The notes beneath the pieces are model-generated. The model did no database searches, was not told where the DNA came from, and saw only the letters and a list, made by a program, of their open reading frames with translations. DNA of 64,000 nt from Drosophila miranda (taxonomy: Eukaryota > Arthropoda > Insecta > Diptera > Drosophilidae): positions 14,074,001-14,138,000 of the forward strand of contig NC_046675.1 in the NCBI RefSeq assembly GCF_003369915.1. Reading direction: 5' to 3'. Position numbers and translations under genes: made by a program. Of this stretch, positions 36,235-45,258 are shown piece by piece (within the stretch, counting starts at the first letter, position 1; each line of letters begins with the position of its first letter).

Positions 36235-37695
36235 AGTCAGCCAGCCAGCCCGACCACCACCAGACTCGCAAACCCACTCCCATAACACGTGGACCTCACC
36301 TGACAGGCGCTCCAGTTAGCGCTCCAGTCGACACGCAAAAATCCTAAGAAAAATTTTTAAATCCTTTGCAAAAACTCGAACTACCATTAGTCCATGCCCC
36401 GAACTGCTGCAACAGCAGGATTCAAAGGAACTTGGCCATTACCCAACAGATACGCATAGCCGTAGACAAATAGATGGTTCTGACCGAATCCAAGTGCTGG
36501 CGACCGAAATGCAAAAGAATAACATTTCTGAAATCAATTATAAAATTAACAAAAAGCCACTAAAAAAAAAAAAAAATACAAAACGTTAAAAGAGAAACAT
36601 ACAAAAAAAACCTAAAACACCAACAAACACAGCATGTAACGACTAACAACTATGCCACGTACATCATCGTACATCGTAATTAGAGTTAAACACGAACCGT
36701 TTGCGCAGGAATACGGAGCCGGAGCCGGACAGGAGCTCTCGCTCTGCAGACACTGGCGGTTTGATGGTGAAGGTGAAGCTAGCGAAACTTTGGTATCAAC
36801 GTACAAAACGAAAACAAATGACTTTTTACACGCGACAATTGTGTGTTGCAACATTTCTACCGACTTAAAAACGAAACCAACTACGACTACCACTAAAACA
36901 ACTACATAACTGCGCCAATTTCCAGCTAAAGAAAATGTAAGCAAAAACCAAGACTCGACCCGATTGTGTTAGACACAAACAGAATTTACAACCCGAACCG
37001 TCATGCCGTTTAAACGAAATTCTATGCAAAGACTTTAATTTTAGTTAATATTTTATTTAATTTACGACCCACGACTTCCCGACACTTTCCACACTTGTTT
37101 TAAGTTGAAAATTTGTGTATAACTTTTGCTTTTATTTTTTTTAAATAATCTGTGTCCCGTCCCCATTCCACCCATTGTTAACTCGTTGTACGTTCTACCT
37201 AAGTTACCAAAATCGCTTGTCCACGCCCCCCATCTGACTCGCTGTACTTGTAAATTACTACTATAATTTAGTGACTAAAACGAATCGAGAATTGAGATAC
37301 TAATGTTAAAAGCCTCTTTATACAACTTACATCCATAAATATACATAAAATACCTAGTGTTAATCGAATGAAAAGAAACGAAACGGGAACGATGCAGAAC
37401 AATAGTTTTGCGAATTTTAGGTCAAAAATATTGTTCAGCACGTTTGCCCCCACAGAGCAAATGCACAAAATATGTAAAACAGATTGTTTTTAATGTCGTT
37501 AAATTCCGTTTTGGCATGTAGAGAATGATGGATAATTACTATTTTTTCAATCAGCATAGACCTAGAAATTAAGACAGCATCAAAAGATCTACTACATTAC
37601 TTACGTTACGTGTGATATAAAGATAAAAAAAAAACCCAAACAAAAAAATATCAAAAATGATTTTAAAAATCTCAATAAAAAGAAGTATTATAGCA
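36235..37695 (+). other. Paip2 3' untranslated region
   Basis: About 1.46 kb of A/C-rich sequence without supported reading frames, ending in CTCAATAAAAAG. The AATAAA at 37674-37679 followed by a T/GT-rich stretch marks the probable cleavage site. Confidence 0.6.
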
Positions 37696-37904
37696 TAAAA
37701 ATTGAAGAGTTCTTTTATTTGTATTATGTTTGTTCATGAAATGCGAAGAGGGATGCGAATCTGAAGAGGGACTTTTGAGATTTAGTGTTTTGCTAAATAT
37801 ACGGTTTTGGTTCGTACTTTATATAGTACGAAATATTTATCTGTATACTTTTGATCAAATATAATTCCTATCAGTGTTTGAAACTCGCGCCAAGTAATTT
37901 GACC

Positions 37905-38005
37905 AACAGCTGATTTGTGCTAGTGCTGCCAGACCCTCTGCCCTCTAAAATGTCTAAAAAATACCGAAATTGTTCGGTATTTTCTTATATAACTATCGAT
38001 ACATT
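37905..38005 (+). promoter_or_regulatory. Core promoter of the 38025 gene
   Basis: ACAGCTGATTTG (E-box, motif 5), GTGCTGCCAGAC (motif 7-like), paired inverted motif 6 sites ATACCGAAATTGTTCGGTAT, and a perfect DRE, TATCGATA, at about 37995. A dense set of fly housekeeping elements 20-120 bp before an ATG. Confidence 0.7.
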
Positions 38006-38024
38006 AAGAAATTATCGCCTCAAC

Positions 38025-38159
38025 ATGGCGCGGATTGAGCAACATTCTGCATACCCTGGGGAAGAGGACATTATGGAATTGAGGAAATTTAAGAGGTATT
38101 TCAACAGTATTTTGAAGGTAGTGGTCTTCTTAAAGAGACGAAGAATTGGGCAGGGCTGA
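38025..38159 (+). CDS. Truncated first exon of an unknown gene at the array edge
   Basis: ATG at 38025 (context CAACATGGCG), reading MARIEQHSAYPGEEDIMELR and on to TGA 38159, 44 residues. AAG|GTAGTG at 38117 is a possible donor after 30 codons. The strong promoter just upstream says the gene is transcribed, but the tandem array begins 115 bp later. Either this is a tiny protein or its further exons were cut off when the array formed. A decayed relative lies at 33313-33375. Family unknown. Confidence 0.45.
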   Translation: MARIEQHSAYPGEEDIMELRKFKRYFNSILKVVVFLKRRRIGQG

Positions 38160-38530
38160 GGATTCTTTCTAGCTAGAAATATTACACGAAATATTAAAAT
38201 CGAGGAAAATGGTTGCCAATCCTCAACGGAGAACGATTAACCTATTGTTGAGCAAGATTTTAATATACCACCGAAAATAATGAACAGTCGTTGAACTGTT
38301 TAAATAAATATCATCACATTGGCCTTGAGTCAGTTCAAACTCTTGGAAAAAATGGAAACATGTTTGTTTTATATATCTCGTCAGTCTGAAATCAGGAGCA
38401 GTAGAGTGAACATTGAAATTTCTTGTTTAATTTTTAGTGTCGTGTTTTTGGATTCCAGTTAAAAAGTAAAAAAATTTGTAAAAAAAAAAAAACGTTTTGA
38501 AAAATAATTAAAATTTTGTTTATAATTTAA

Positions 38531-38614
38531 GGTTCATACTTTGGACTTTGTAGACTGTGCTGCGGCCCCTGTTGCAGTCCTTGCTGTGGACCGCGTTGTG
38601 GAACATCCTGCTGA
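38531..38614 (+). CDS. Short Cys-rich CGP-type frame, unit 1 (possible terminal exon)
   Basis: Open from just after an AG acceptor-like end (TATAATTTAAG) to TGA. Reads GSYFGLCRLCCGPCCSPCCG then PRCGTSC. The C-G-P and C-C-x-P spacing resembles the Mst84D/Mst87F/Mst98C sperm-tail protein family of Drosophila. There is no in-frame ATG, so it would need an upstream exon; the upstream sequence is A-rich and none is obvious. Unit 1 is 10 codons shorter than the other units, exactly in frame. The opposite strand is also open here (Gln/Pro-rich, ending SLQSPKYEP), so the coding strand is not certain. Confidence 0.35.
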   Translation, partial: GSYFGLCRLCCGPCCSPCCGPRCGTSC

Positions 38615-38770
38615 GCGATGGCCCATGTTCGTCGAATCTAAAAAGGTTAACTAAATGTTAATTTATAAAAATTTGTTCTTATTTGACTTATTCCCTCCCA
38701 TTTTATTAGGTACTGCACCTTTCTGTTCTGCTGATGATGACAGCCAGTCATTTTTGTCGGACCAGCGACG

Positions 38771-39094
38771 ACTAGCGTTTCTCCTGCTTTTTGTGGATCA
38801 ATCCTTGGCGATGGCAGCCCTTCTTGATGGCAGTTTTGTGCTTTCTCTTGTTTGCTCTTACGTTATTTGCATCATCTTCAGGTGATTTTTTATTAATGCC
38901 AACCATTTTAGAAGTTTTTGTAATATGTAGTTTACGACATATTGCAAAAATCTCTAAAATGGATGGCATAAAAAAAAAATCACCACAAGATGTTGGATAT
39001 TCCGTTACAGCAAGCAAAAGCAGGCCCAATACTTCCATCGAAGAGGAATGCCACCGCCAAAGATAGATAAAAAGGAAGCAGGAGAGGAGCTACT
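38771..39094. repeat. Head-to-head inverted repeat / potential long hairpin, unit 1
   Basis: Left arm 38771-38928 and right arm 38937-39094 are imperfect inverted copies (about 75-80% alike by eye, with small gaps) around an 8-nt loop (AGTTTACG). The innermost stem pairs CATTTTAGAAGTTTTTGTAA with its complement. Each arm has an ATG pointing outward (minus at 38906, plus at 38959) followed by related sequence, M-V-G-I-N-KKSPED on the minus strand and M-D-G-I-K-KKSPQD on the plus. So it arose as a head-to-head duplication of one gene fragment. A transcript crossing it would fold into a stem of some 150 bp, a possible Dicer-2 substrate (hpRNA). Conserved in all seven units. Confidence 0.8.
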
Positions 39095-39700
39095 GCCGGA
39101 GGCGCGACGCGAGTCCTCCGAGGCCGAGGAGACGGCGGCCGACGACTTGATGATGCGTGGTGGCTCCACGACCAGATTGAGCCTACAGTAAGGGCGTTGC
39201 GATCTGCACGCTTTCGAGTGGAGACTTTCGAGGCTTTGCTACGAGCCTTCTCCGACGCTTTTATATGACCACCTCCTCGGTGATTTGGAGAAACTGGATG
39301 CCGGCTGCCAAGAGTAATAAAGCTGGAGTCAGACGAACTTGATGGTTTCATTGTATGCGGAAGTGGGAGAGGGTGGTGGTAACAAAGGGTTCATTATCTG
39401 GCAGTGTCACAATGAAAATCTGCGACAAGAAACTTATGAAGCTACATACATACAATATTTCTAGTCTGACAGAATACTCAAAACCTATAGGAGCTGTACA
39501 AAATTTAATTTTTAAATGTACATTTAAGAAGAAAGGGTATAGAAATCCAATAAGAGCAAGTGTTTAAAATAAACCAGTCAAGTAGAAAATTGATTCATCA
39601 ATCGTATAAAAATATGTGGGCGTGGCTAAATGTTCTATGTAGCTAGTAATATTCGACGGAAGATCAAAATCGAGGAATATGTATAATAGAAGTTGATTTC

Positions 39701-39799
39701 GTCTGTATTTACGGTATATTTTTAAAATGAGACTGTATATTTTGGTATATTTCTGAGAATCGGACGGTATATTTTATCGAAAAGTCCGCGGTCACACTG
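39701..39799 (+). promoter_or_regulatory. PH-gene core promoter (motif 6 cluster + motif 1), repeated in every unit
   Basis: Three to four motif 6 sites (CGGTATATTTTTAAAATGAG, TTTTGGTATATTTCTGAG, ACGGTATATTTTATCGAAAA) lead to CGGTCACACTG at 39789. The same motif 1 site lies at 43738, 47615, 51565, 55448, 59337 and 63285 in units 2-7. Immediately downstream, ATGGCGTCGTCGTTTGGTTG opens a six-codon upstream frame (MASSFG, stop) in every copy, about 190 bp before the main ATG. Confidence 0.75.
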
Positions 39800-39996
39800 C
39801 AAACATGGCGTCGTCGTTTGGTTGATTTTTTGTTGTTGTCTAAGAAAATGCAGAAATTTTGCACTGAAATTGTGTGAAATGTGAGATTGATTAAAGTGAT
39901 AGGCCCAAAGCATGCAAATTGAGCACCCGATCCGCATTTCCAGCATTGTAGCCATCGCATCGAGAGAAACGTTGCCACGGGACTGGCCCTGGGGAT

Positions 39997-40662
39997 ATGG
40001 CTGCGGCGGCTGCAGCACCTGCGAACTCAAACGCACCTGCACCTCCGTCGGGCGTTAGCTCTGGCGCAACGGGAGTCGGGGCCATAAGCGGCGCCCAGTT
40101 TCGCGAAATACACAAGAATACGTGGTTGAAAAGACTGACGACCGATGGAAAGAAACTAACCGTCGGACCCAAGGTAGGTCGCTGAGCGGAGCCCCTCAAT
40201 CATTGAGACACGAATTAATTACTGAATGACCTTGCTTTTGCAGAAATCAGAGTGCAGCTGGGTGGTGTTCTGCGTGCACGATGACACGGAGGCCCTGCTG
40301 GAGGGCTATGCAGAGCCGCGCCAGGCAGCCGGCCACATGCCAGAGTGGGAAGTGTCATTGCGGGAGACGCTGCACATATCCCACGCCCTGATCCCCAATT
40401 CGCACGAGTTTGAATTTGTTGTAACGCTTAGCAATGAAGTGTTGCGCTTTCATGCCGTGTCATGGTAAGCTAGCCATGCCGCACGCACGCAGGCACAGAC
40501 GGGGATATAATTGCCATTGCTATTGCTTTTCTGTTGCCCAAACACAATTCACTTTCGGTTTCGTTTCGTTTCGTTCACAGGGAAATTATGCAAGAATGGG
40601 TGGAAACGCTGCGTTCGAAGTTGCGCGAAATGAAAATTCTGTCGCCGCGCGAAAACCTCTAA
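39997..40662 (+). CDS. PH-domain protein, unit 1
   Basis: Exons 39997-40173, 40244-40464 and 40581-40662 (GT-AG, in phase) encode 159 residues. An Ala/Pro-rich N-terminus (1-32) is followed by a complete PH-type fold: NTWLKRLT (strand 1), KSECSWVVFCVHDD, VSLRETLHISHALIPN, HEFEFVVTLSNEVLRFHAVS, and a C-terminal helix EIMQEWVETLRSKL with the invariant Trp (W139). PH domains bind phosphoinositides or proteins at membranes. The frame stops at TAA 40660-40662 (ENL-stop), but codons beyond it remain open in the same phase (TKLPEVRAPLLPTRDPTS, then a polyproline run), so the ancestor was clearly longer. The last exon-like piece 41245-41300 ends convergent to the coiled-coil gene. The parent gene is not recognised. 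Confidence 0.75.
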
Positions 40663-41300
40663 ACAAAGTTACCTGAAGTTCGCGCCCCCTTGCTGCCCAC
40701 ACGGGATCCCACATCCCCGCTGCCGCCGCCCCCCCCAGTGCCGGCGGCCCTAGTGCCGGGAGTGGAGCGTGTCGTTGCTGCTCATCAACCGCACCCGCAG
40801 ACGCAGCATCATCTGCCAGCAAGTGAACAGGCAGCCTCAAGTCCTGCTTCCACTCCGGTTCCAACTGCGGCTGCAGTACCACCAGCCACAGCCATGTCCA
40901 ACACATTGACCCAGCATCTGCTCAACATGCTCTCCGATCCCATTAGCACCTACAGCGAGCAAATAAGCGAGACCGCGACGGCGTCAGTGCCCCCAATAGA
41001 CCCGAAGACGAGGAGCAGGCCACCGATGAGCCCCAGCAATTGAACTCTGCCAGTGATGCGGACGTGAACCTCTCTGATGATGAATTCCTGTCGCCTCTTC
41101 TCCGAAGGGCCTGCGTCCTCACGGACAGTGGCGTGCGGGTCGATGTTGTGGCAGCCACAGCACAGCGTGCCTCTGCGGGTAAGAAGAGCCTCTGCGCACC
41201 CATAGAAAACATATAACAAATATAAATGTTTTTGCAAATTGCAGATCAAATCTTAAATCTGGAACATATGCTGCAATGTGAACGCCTAATACCCAGGTAA
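40663..41300 (+). pseudogene. Decaying 3' coding remainder of the PH gene
   Basis: Sequence past the shared TAA is still protein-like: Pro-rich (PLPPPPPVPAAL), acidic (RPEDEEQATDEP), SDADVNLSDDEFLSPLLRRA, an intron 41179-41244, and a last piece ending CERLIPR-TAA. In unit 1 and most others it is broken by C-run length changes, 7 versus 8 C after CCGCCG and one lost C at 40990. Unit 5 keeps the frame open throughout. This pattern fits loss of constraint after the stop. AGGTAAAA at the end could be an old splice donor. Confidence 0.6.
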
Positions 41301-41321
41301 AATACCCAGGACTCTCCCTTT

Positions 41322-42125
41322 TTACAAAATCTCCGACATCTGCTGGCAGCTCCGCTTCAAGAACTTGAGGACAGCCTCCTTTGTGCTGTCGTTGCCCATG
41401 TACTTCCAGACGAAGTGCTTGCGGAGCACCTCCAGGTACCTCAGGGCGGACTGGGCCAGCTCTTTTTCCTGGGCGACGAGTTTTCGCTCCATAATCTTGC
41501 CATAATGCTCGATGGAGTCGGCGACAACATTGTCGTACTTTACGCTAACTTCCTGCACCACCAGGTCGCGTTGTTTTTGCTTATAGCCATTGATGGAGTC
41601 ACGCAATAGCGTATCGAACATCGTGTCAAGCTTCTCCACTTGCGCCAAATCTTTCTCGTCCTGACCCAACGGACTGAACAAGGTCTTAAAGAATTGGCTC
41701 TTCGCATTGGCATCTTCTTTGGTGCACAGCAGTTTGAGAGCCATAGTGGCGGAGGAGGCGAGTATTTGCATATCTTCTTCCGCATCCCTCGTCTCCATCT
41801 CCATTTTCTTTAATTTATGTTTTCGCTGCTGAAGCTCGTCTTCAAGACCCTGCAGTTTCTTCAGCTCGCTGCGCAAAGCAGCATTTTCCTTTAACAATTG
41901 CTGGTTGCGCTCATGTATATCGCTGTCCAACTCGCTCATCGAGATGGTGCTCTTTTCTGGGCTGACCCCCGACTCCAGATTGTCGTCATCCACGTCATTC
42001 GACTCTCTCATCTCATCGCTGCGCTGCATTAGTGCGCGCAAATCCATGTGGAAGCTGGTTGGATCCGTGAAGGGATAGCCAATGTTGCTTTTCCTGTTCA
42101 GCTGTGTGTGGAGCTGCAGCAGCAT
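41322..42125 (-). CDS. Coiled-coil protein, unit 1 (long form, 267 aa from first Met)
   Basis: From Met at 42125 to TAA 41322. Acidic N-terminal part (RSDEMRESNDVDDDN), Ser-rich patch (SPEKSTISMSELDSD), heptad coiled coil at about 70-120 (QQLLKENAALRSELKKLQGL), then a long helical C-terminus ending LKFLKRSCQQMSEIL. No enzyme motif; looks like a structural or adaptor protein. The same frame continues upstream of this Met without a stop to the unit edge (TRWLNIFHNASPEVRFERNW), so the original N-terminus has been lost at the repeat junction and the start used is unknown. Its 3' end meets the PH gene tail 22 bp away, convergent. Family not recognised. Confidence 0.7.
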   Translation of the reverse strand: MLLQLHTQLNRKSNIGYPFTDPTSFHMDLRALMQRSDEMRESNDVDDDNLESGVSPEKSTISMSELDSDIHERNQQLLKENAALRSELKKLQGLEDELQQRKHKLKKMEMETRDAEEDMQILASSATMALKLLCTKEDANAKSQFFKTLFSPLGQDEKDLAQVEKLDTMFDTLLRDSINGYKQKQRDLVVQEVSVKYDNVVADSIEHYGKIMERKLVAQEKELAQSALRYLEVLRKHFVWKYMGNDSTKEAVLKFLKRSCQQMSEIL

Positions 42126-42449
42126 CCAATTGCGCTCGAACCTAACCTCGGGCGAGGCGTTATGGAAGATGTTTAACCAGCGAGTGCATGTTGGAAATAA
42201 TGAACAGTCGTTGAACTGTTTAAATAAATATCATCACATTGGCCTTGAGTCAGTTCAAACTCTTGGAAAAAATGGAAACATGTTTGTTTTATATATCTCG
42301 TCAGTCTGAAATCAGGAGCAGTAGAGTGAACATTGAAATTTCTTGTTTAATTTTTAGTGTTGTGTTTTTGGATTCCAGTTAAAAAGTAAAAAAATTTGTA
42401 AAAAAAAAAAACGTTTTGAAAAATAATTAAAATTTTGTTTATAATTTAA

Positions 42450-42563
42450 GGTTCATACTTTGGACTTTGTAGACTGTGCTGCGTCGGCTGTGGGTCCTGC
42501 GGACCCTGCGGCGGCCCCTGTTGCAGTCCTTGCTGTGGACCGCGTTGTGGAACATCCTGCTGA
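42450..42563 (+). CDS. Short Cys-rich CGP-type frame, unit 2
   Basis: Full 37-codon version: GSYFGLCRLCCVGCGSCGPC then GGPCCSPCCGPRCGTSC-stop, 15 Cys in all. Same uncertainty about upstream exon and strand as unit 1. Confidence 0.35.
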   Translation, partial: GSYFGLCRLCCVGCGSCGPCGGPCCSPCCGPRCGTSC

Positions 42564-42642
42564 GCGATGGCCCATGTTCGTCGAATCTAAAAAGGTTAAC
42601 TAAATGTTAATTTATAAAAATTTGTTGTCTTATTTGACTTAT

Positions 42643-42672
42643 TCCCTCCCATTTTATTAGGTACTGCACCTT
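42643..42672 (-). other. Chromodomain-like peptide KVQYLIKWEG (unit 2; present in most units)
   Basis: On the minus strand, next to the left arm of the inverted repeat, one frame reads GETLVVAGPTKMTGCHHQQN then RKVQYLIKWEGISQ before a stop. KVQYLIKWEG matches the core strand of HP1-type chromodomains, and E-x-x-V-V upstream fits their first strand, but the NTWEP part that should follow is absent. AAG|GTGCAG at the same place could instead be a splice donor, with TTAACCTTTTTAG 70-80 bp on as acceptor. Fragment of a chromodomain gene or chance. Confidence 0.35.
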
Positions 42673-42721
42673 TCTGTTCTGCTGATGATGACAGCCAGTC
42701 ATTTTTGTCGGACCAGCGACG

Positions 42722-43045
42722 ACTAGCGTTTCTCCTGCTTTTTGTGGATCGATCCTTGGCGATGGCAGCCCTTCTTGATGGCAGTTTTGTGCTTTCTCTT
42801 GTTTGCTCTTACGTTATTTGCATCATCTTCAGGTGATTTTTTATTAATGCCAACCATTTTAGAGATTTTTGTAATATGTAGTTTACGACATATTGCAAAA
42901 ATCTCTAAAATGGATGGCATAAAAAAAAAATCACCACAAGATGTTGGATATTCCGTTACAGCAAGCAAAAGCAGGCCCAATACTTCCATCGAAGAGGAAT
43001 GCCACCGTCAAAGATAGATAAAAAGGAAGCAGGAGAGGAGCTACT
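42722..43045. repeat. Head-to-head inverted repeat, unit 2
   Basis: Loop AGTTTACG at 42880. Here the inner stem is better matched than in unit 1 (TTTTAGAGATTTTTG against CAAAAATCTCTAAAA, perfect over 15 bp). Confidence 0.8.
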
Positions 43046-43945
43046 GCCGGAGGCGCGACGCGAGTCCTCCGAGGCCGAGGAGATGGCGGCCGACGACTTG
43101 ATGATGCGTGGTGGCTCCACGACCAGATTGAGCCTACAGTAAGGGCGTTGCGATCTGCACGCTTTCGAGTGGAGACTTTCGAGGCTTTGCTACGAGCCTT
43201 CTCCGACGCTTTTATATGACCACCTCCTCGGTGATTTGGAGAAACTGGATGCCGGCTGCCAAGAGTAATAAAGCTGGAGTCAGACGAACTTGATGGTTTC
43301 ATTGTATGCGGAAGTGGGAGAGGGTGGTGGTAACAAAGGGTTCATTATCTGGCAGTGTCACAATGAAAATCTGCGACAAGAAACTTATGAAGCTACATAC
43401 AATATTTCTAGTCTGACAGAATACTCAAAACCTATAGGAGCTGTACAAAATTTAATTTTTAAATGTACATTTAAGAAGAAAGGGTATAGAAATCCAATAA
43501 GAGCAAGTGTTTAAAATAAACCAGTCAAGTAGAAAATTGATTCATCAATCGTATACAAATATGTGGGCGTGGCTAAATGTTCTATATAGCTAGTAATATT
43601 CGACGGAAGATCAAAATCGAGGAATATGTATAATAGAAGTTGATTTCGTCTGTGTATTTACGGTATATTTTTAAAATGAGACGGTATATTTTGGTATATT
43701 TCTGAGAATCGGACGGTATATTTTATCGAAAAGTCCGCGGTCACACTGCAAACATGGCGTCGTCGTTTGGTTGATTTTTTGTTGTTGTCTAAGAAAATGC
43801 AGAAATTTTGCACTGAAATTGTGTGAAATGTGAGATTGATTAAAGTGATAGGCCCAAAGCATGCAAATTGAGCACCCGATCCGCATTTCCAGCATTGTAG
43901 CCATCGCATCGAGAGCAACGTTGCCACGGGACTGGCCCTGGGGAT

Positions 43946-44599
43946 ATGGCTGCGGCGGCTGCAGCACCTGCGAACTCAAACGCACCTGCACCTCCGTCGG
44001 GCGTTAGCTCTGGCGCAACGGGAGTCGGGGCCATAAGCGGCGCCCAGTTTCGCGAAATACACAAGAATACGTGGTTGAAAAGACTGACGACCGATGGAAA
44101 GAAACTAACCGTCGGACCCAAGGTAGGTCGCTGAGCGGAGCCCCTCAATCATTGAGACACGAATTAATTACTGAATGACCTTGCTTTTGCAGAAATCAGA
44201 GTGCAGCTGGGTGGTGTTCTGCGTGCACGATGACACGGAGGCCCTGCTGGAGGGCTATGCAGAGCCGCGCCAGGCAGCCGGCCACATGCCAGAGTGGGCG
44301 GTGTCATTGCGGGAGACGCTGCACATATCGCACGCCCTGATCCCCAATTCGCACGAGTTTGAATTTGTTGTAACGCTTAGCAATGAAGTGTTGCGCTTTC
44401 ATGCCGTGTCATGGTAAGCTAGCCATGCCGCACGCACGCAGGCACAGACGGGGAAATAATTGCTTTTCTGTTGCCCAAACACAATTCACTTTCGGTTTCG
44501 TTTCGTTTCGTTCACAGGGAAATTATGCAAGAATGGGTGGAAACGCTGCGTTCGAAGTTGCGCGAAATGAAAATTCTGTCGCCGCGCGAAAACCTCTAA
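43946..44599 (+). CDS. PH-domain protein, unit 2
   Basis: Exons 43946-44122, 44193-44413, 44518-44599; 159 residues ending at the shared TAA. PEWAVSL version of the PH domain. The 3' remainder to 45239 has the 7-C run, so its frame is shifted relative to the PH exons. Confidence 0.75.
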
Positions 44600-45258
44600 A
44601 CAAAGTTACCTGAAGTTCGCGCCCCCTTGCTGCCCACACGGGATCCCACATCCCCGCTGCCGCCGCCCCCCCAGTGCCGGCGGCCCTAGTGCCGGGAGTG
44701 GAGCGTGTCGTTGCTGCTCATCAACCGCACCCGCAGACGCAGCATCATCTGCCAGCAAGTGAACAGGCAGCCTCAAGTCCTGCTTCCACTCCGGTTCCAA
44801 CTGCGGCTGCAGTACCACCAGCCACAGCCATGTCCAACACATTGACCCAGCATCTGCTCAACATGCTCTCCGATCCCATTAGCACCTACAGCGAGCAAAT
44901 AAGCGAGACCGCGACGGCGTCAGTGCCCCCCAATAGACCCGAAGACGAGGAGCAGGCCACCGATGAGCCCCAGCAATTGAACTCTGCCAGTGATGCGGAC
45001 GTGAACCTCTCTGATGATGAATTCCTGTCGCCTCTTCTCCGAAGGGCCTGCGTCCTCACGGACAGTGGCGTGCGGGTCGATGTTGTGGCAGCCACAGCAC
45101 AGCGTGCCTCTGCGGGTAAGAAGAGCCTCTGCGCACCCATAGAAAACATATAACAAATATAAATGTTTTTGCAAATTGCAGATCAAATCTTAAATCTGGA
45201 ACATATGCTGCAATGTGAACGCCTAATACCCAGGTAAAATACCCAGGACTCTCCCTTT

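Larger units (their letters stand above)
38275..42194 (+). repeat. Tandem array unit 1 (3,920 bp)
   Basis: Homology with the other units starts at AAATAATGAACAGTCG; upstream sequence is unique. It carries the long form of the coiled-coil gene, lacks 30 nt in the Cys-rich frame, has E instead of A in the PH domain (PEWEVSL), a CCATTG insertion in PH intron 2, and one C fewer at 40990 that shifts the frame downstream of the PH stop. Confidence 0.97.

Noticed and set aside
38980-39351. 123-codon minus-strand frame in each unit
   Set aside because: Basic, Ser/Arg/Pro-rich translation opposite GC-rich sequence; the frame ignores the inverted-repeat gene structure. Kept only as a possibility.
39355-39567. 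70-75-codon frame between the hairpin and the PH promoter in each unit
   Set aside because: Start and first half are disrupted or shifted in units 1, 3 and 6; not conserved like the PH and coiled-coil frames.
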